The notes below the pieces were generated by a model that saw nothing but the letters and a program-made list of their open reading frames with translations, had not been told where the DNA came from and did not search any database. Positions 6,091 to 6,894 of a stretch of 6,894 nucleotides of DNA are shown here, in pieces (position 1 is the first letter of the stretch; each line of letters starts with the position of its first letter). Source of the stretch: an uncultured Alphaproteobacteria bacterium. Lineage in GTDB: Bacteria; Pseudomonadota; Alphaproteobacteria; Rickettsiales; UBA1997. The DNA is taken from positions 1-6,894 of the forward strand of contig CAILUF010000220.1 of NCBI GenBank assembly GCA_903837365.1, read 5' to 3'. The position numbers were made by a program, and so were the translations under genes.

Positions 6091-6765
6091 TTAATTAATT
6101 TTGGCAATAATTGTTTCGCCACCGATCATAGTTTGACCCACTAAAGATTTAATTTCAACTGCCTCTGGCAAATAAATATCTGCCCTGCTTCCGAAACGAA
6201 TAATTCCGTATCTTTGTCCAATTGTAACTTCTTGATCTTCTTTTAATTCTGAAATTATTCTTCTCGCTACCAATCCAGCTACTTGCACAAAAACAATTTC
6301 CAAATTGTTTTTAGTTTTAACAATCGCCGCATTTCTTTCGTTTTCAATGCTTGCTTCATCGGCATTGGCGCTTAAAAATTTACCTGGACGATAAATTACT
6401 TTGGTAATTTTTCCTGAAACCGGAACGCGATTAACATGGACATTAAAAACATTTAAAAAAACGCTAATTTTGTTGAATTTTTTCTTGCCATAACCAAGTT
6501 CCTCAGGAGCTTCAACGCTATATTCAACACGGGTTACCACGCCATCAGCTGGACTTACAATAACATTTTCTTCAACAGGAATAATTCTCTCAGGATCGCG
6601 AAAAAAGAAAATACACCACAATGTTGCAACCAAGCCTATCAAACCTAGAAAATTGCTAAGCATTGCCAAAAGAGCAGTAGCAATCGCGAAGATCAAAATA
6701 AATTTATAACCTTCTTTGTGAATTGGAAATGCCACTAATTTAAGGGCGTCGTATAAGTCGTTCAT
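6091..6765 (-). CDS. psd: Phosphatidylserine decarboxylase (short, alphaproteobacterial type)
   Basis: Psd converts phosphatidylserine to phosphatidylethanolamine at the inner membrane. The proenzyme cuts itself to create a pyruvoyl cofactor. The cleavage site is RFGSR (190-194), between Gly192 and Ser193, giving a long beta chain and a short alpha chain of 32 residues. Two hydrophobic stretches (about 21-36 and 39-55) anchor the N-terminus and are followed by FFFRDPER (53-60), SPADG (71-75), [17 protein letters not shown] (102-118) and NERNA (142-146). The 224 residues match the short Psd class rather than the roughly 320-residue E. coli type. The ATG is the only plausible start; no Shine-Dalgarno precedes it. 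In related bacteria psd is often next to pssA; here pccB follows instead, and pssA is not in the window. Confidence 0.95.
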   Translation of the reverse strand: MNDLYDALKLVAFPIHKEGYKFILIFAIATALLAMLSNFLGLIGLVATLWCIFFFRDPERIIPVEENVIVSPADGVVTRVEYSVEAPEELGYGKKKFNKISVFLNVFNVHVNRVPVSGKITKVIYRPGKFLSANADEASIENERNAAIVKTKNNLEIVFVQVAGLVARRIISELKEDQEVTIGQRYGIIRFGSRADIYLPEAVEIKSLVGQTMIGGETIIAKIN

Positions 6766-6894
6766 AAAATTTTTTAACTTTTGTTATTTTTAATAGAAAT
6801 ATTTATTTATGATTAAAAGAAATAATAAATAATATCTCAGTAAAACCTTTAAAATATTATTCTCAAAGTTTTTTCATACTTTATTTTTTATAAA
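6766..6894. other. AT-rich upstream region of psd
   Basis: This is 129 bases of very AT-rich sequence up to the window edge, with no ORF of note. Read on the minus strand, a TTGAGA (6861-6866) and a TATTAT (6822-6827) resemble promoter hexamers but are not at a workable spacing from each other, so I do not call a promoter. The run just before psd contains the 11-mer AAAAGTTAAAA (minus, 6772-6782) that also occurs in the other two large spacers. Confidence 0.4.

Noticed and set aside
6822..6866. Possible psd promoter (TTGAGA with TATTAT, minus strand)
   Set aside because: The hexamers are more than 30 bases apart, and no good partner at 16-18 bases was found for either.

Overview
The window looks like a piece of chromosome from an AT-rich alphaproteobacterium, most likely a Rickettsiales-type or similar intracellular lineage. 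By eye, GC content is about one third. The evidence is the alpha-type proteins: an L9 with a long charged tail, an S6 beginning MALYE, a short phosphatidylserine decarboxylase with an FGSR self-cleavage site, and a propionyl-CoA carboxylase beta subunit ending [10 protein letters not shown]. The lineage is inferred from protein style, not from a search. I see no mobile element, CRISPR array, tRNA or rRNA, and every ORF kept is intact.

Layout. Positions 1-251 hold no gene but contain a perfect DnaA box. Positions 252-1592 (minus) are the ribosomal protein operon rpsF-rpsR-rplI (S6, S18, L9). The 319-base divergent spacer at 1593-1911 holds a good minus-strand promoter, a strong three-part hairpin in the predicted rpsF leader (a candidate S6:S18 autoregulatory RNA), two adjacent AT palindromes, and weaker plus-strand promoter candidates. 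Positions 1918-4456 (plus) are smpB then recG, 16 bases apart. Positions 4457-4547 are a short convergent spacer without a visible terminator. Positions 4548-6765 (minus) are psd followed after 7 bases by pccB. Positions 6766-6894 are AT-rich upstream sequence.

The genes are housekeeping. S6 and S18 bind each other on the 30S platform and L9 sits on the 50S. SmpB works with tmRNA to free stalled ribosomes. RecG remodels stalled replication forks. Psd makes phosphatidylethanolamine. PccB is the carboxyltransferase half of propionyl-CoA carboxylase; its biotin-bearing partner is not in the window.

I do not see a new biological system. The points most worth checking are the isoleucine at the substrate-specificity position of PccB, the structured rpsF leader, the DnaA-box cluster at the left edge, and two start-codon corrections (pccB and smpB).
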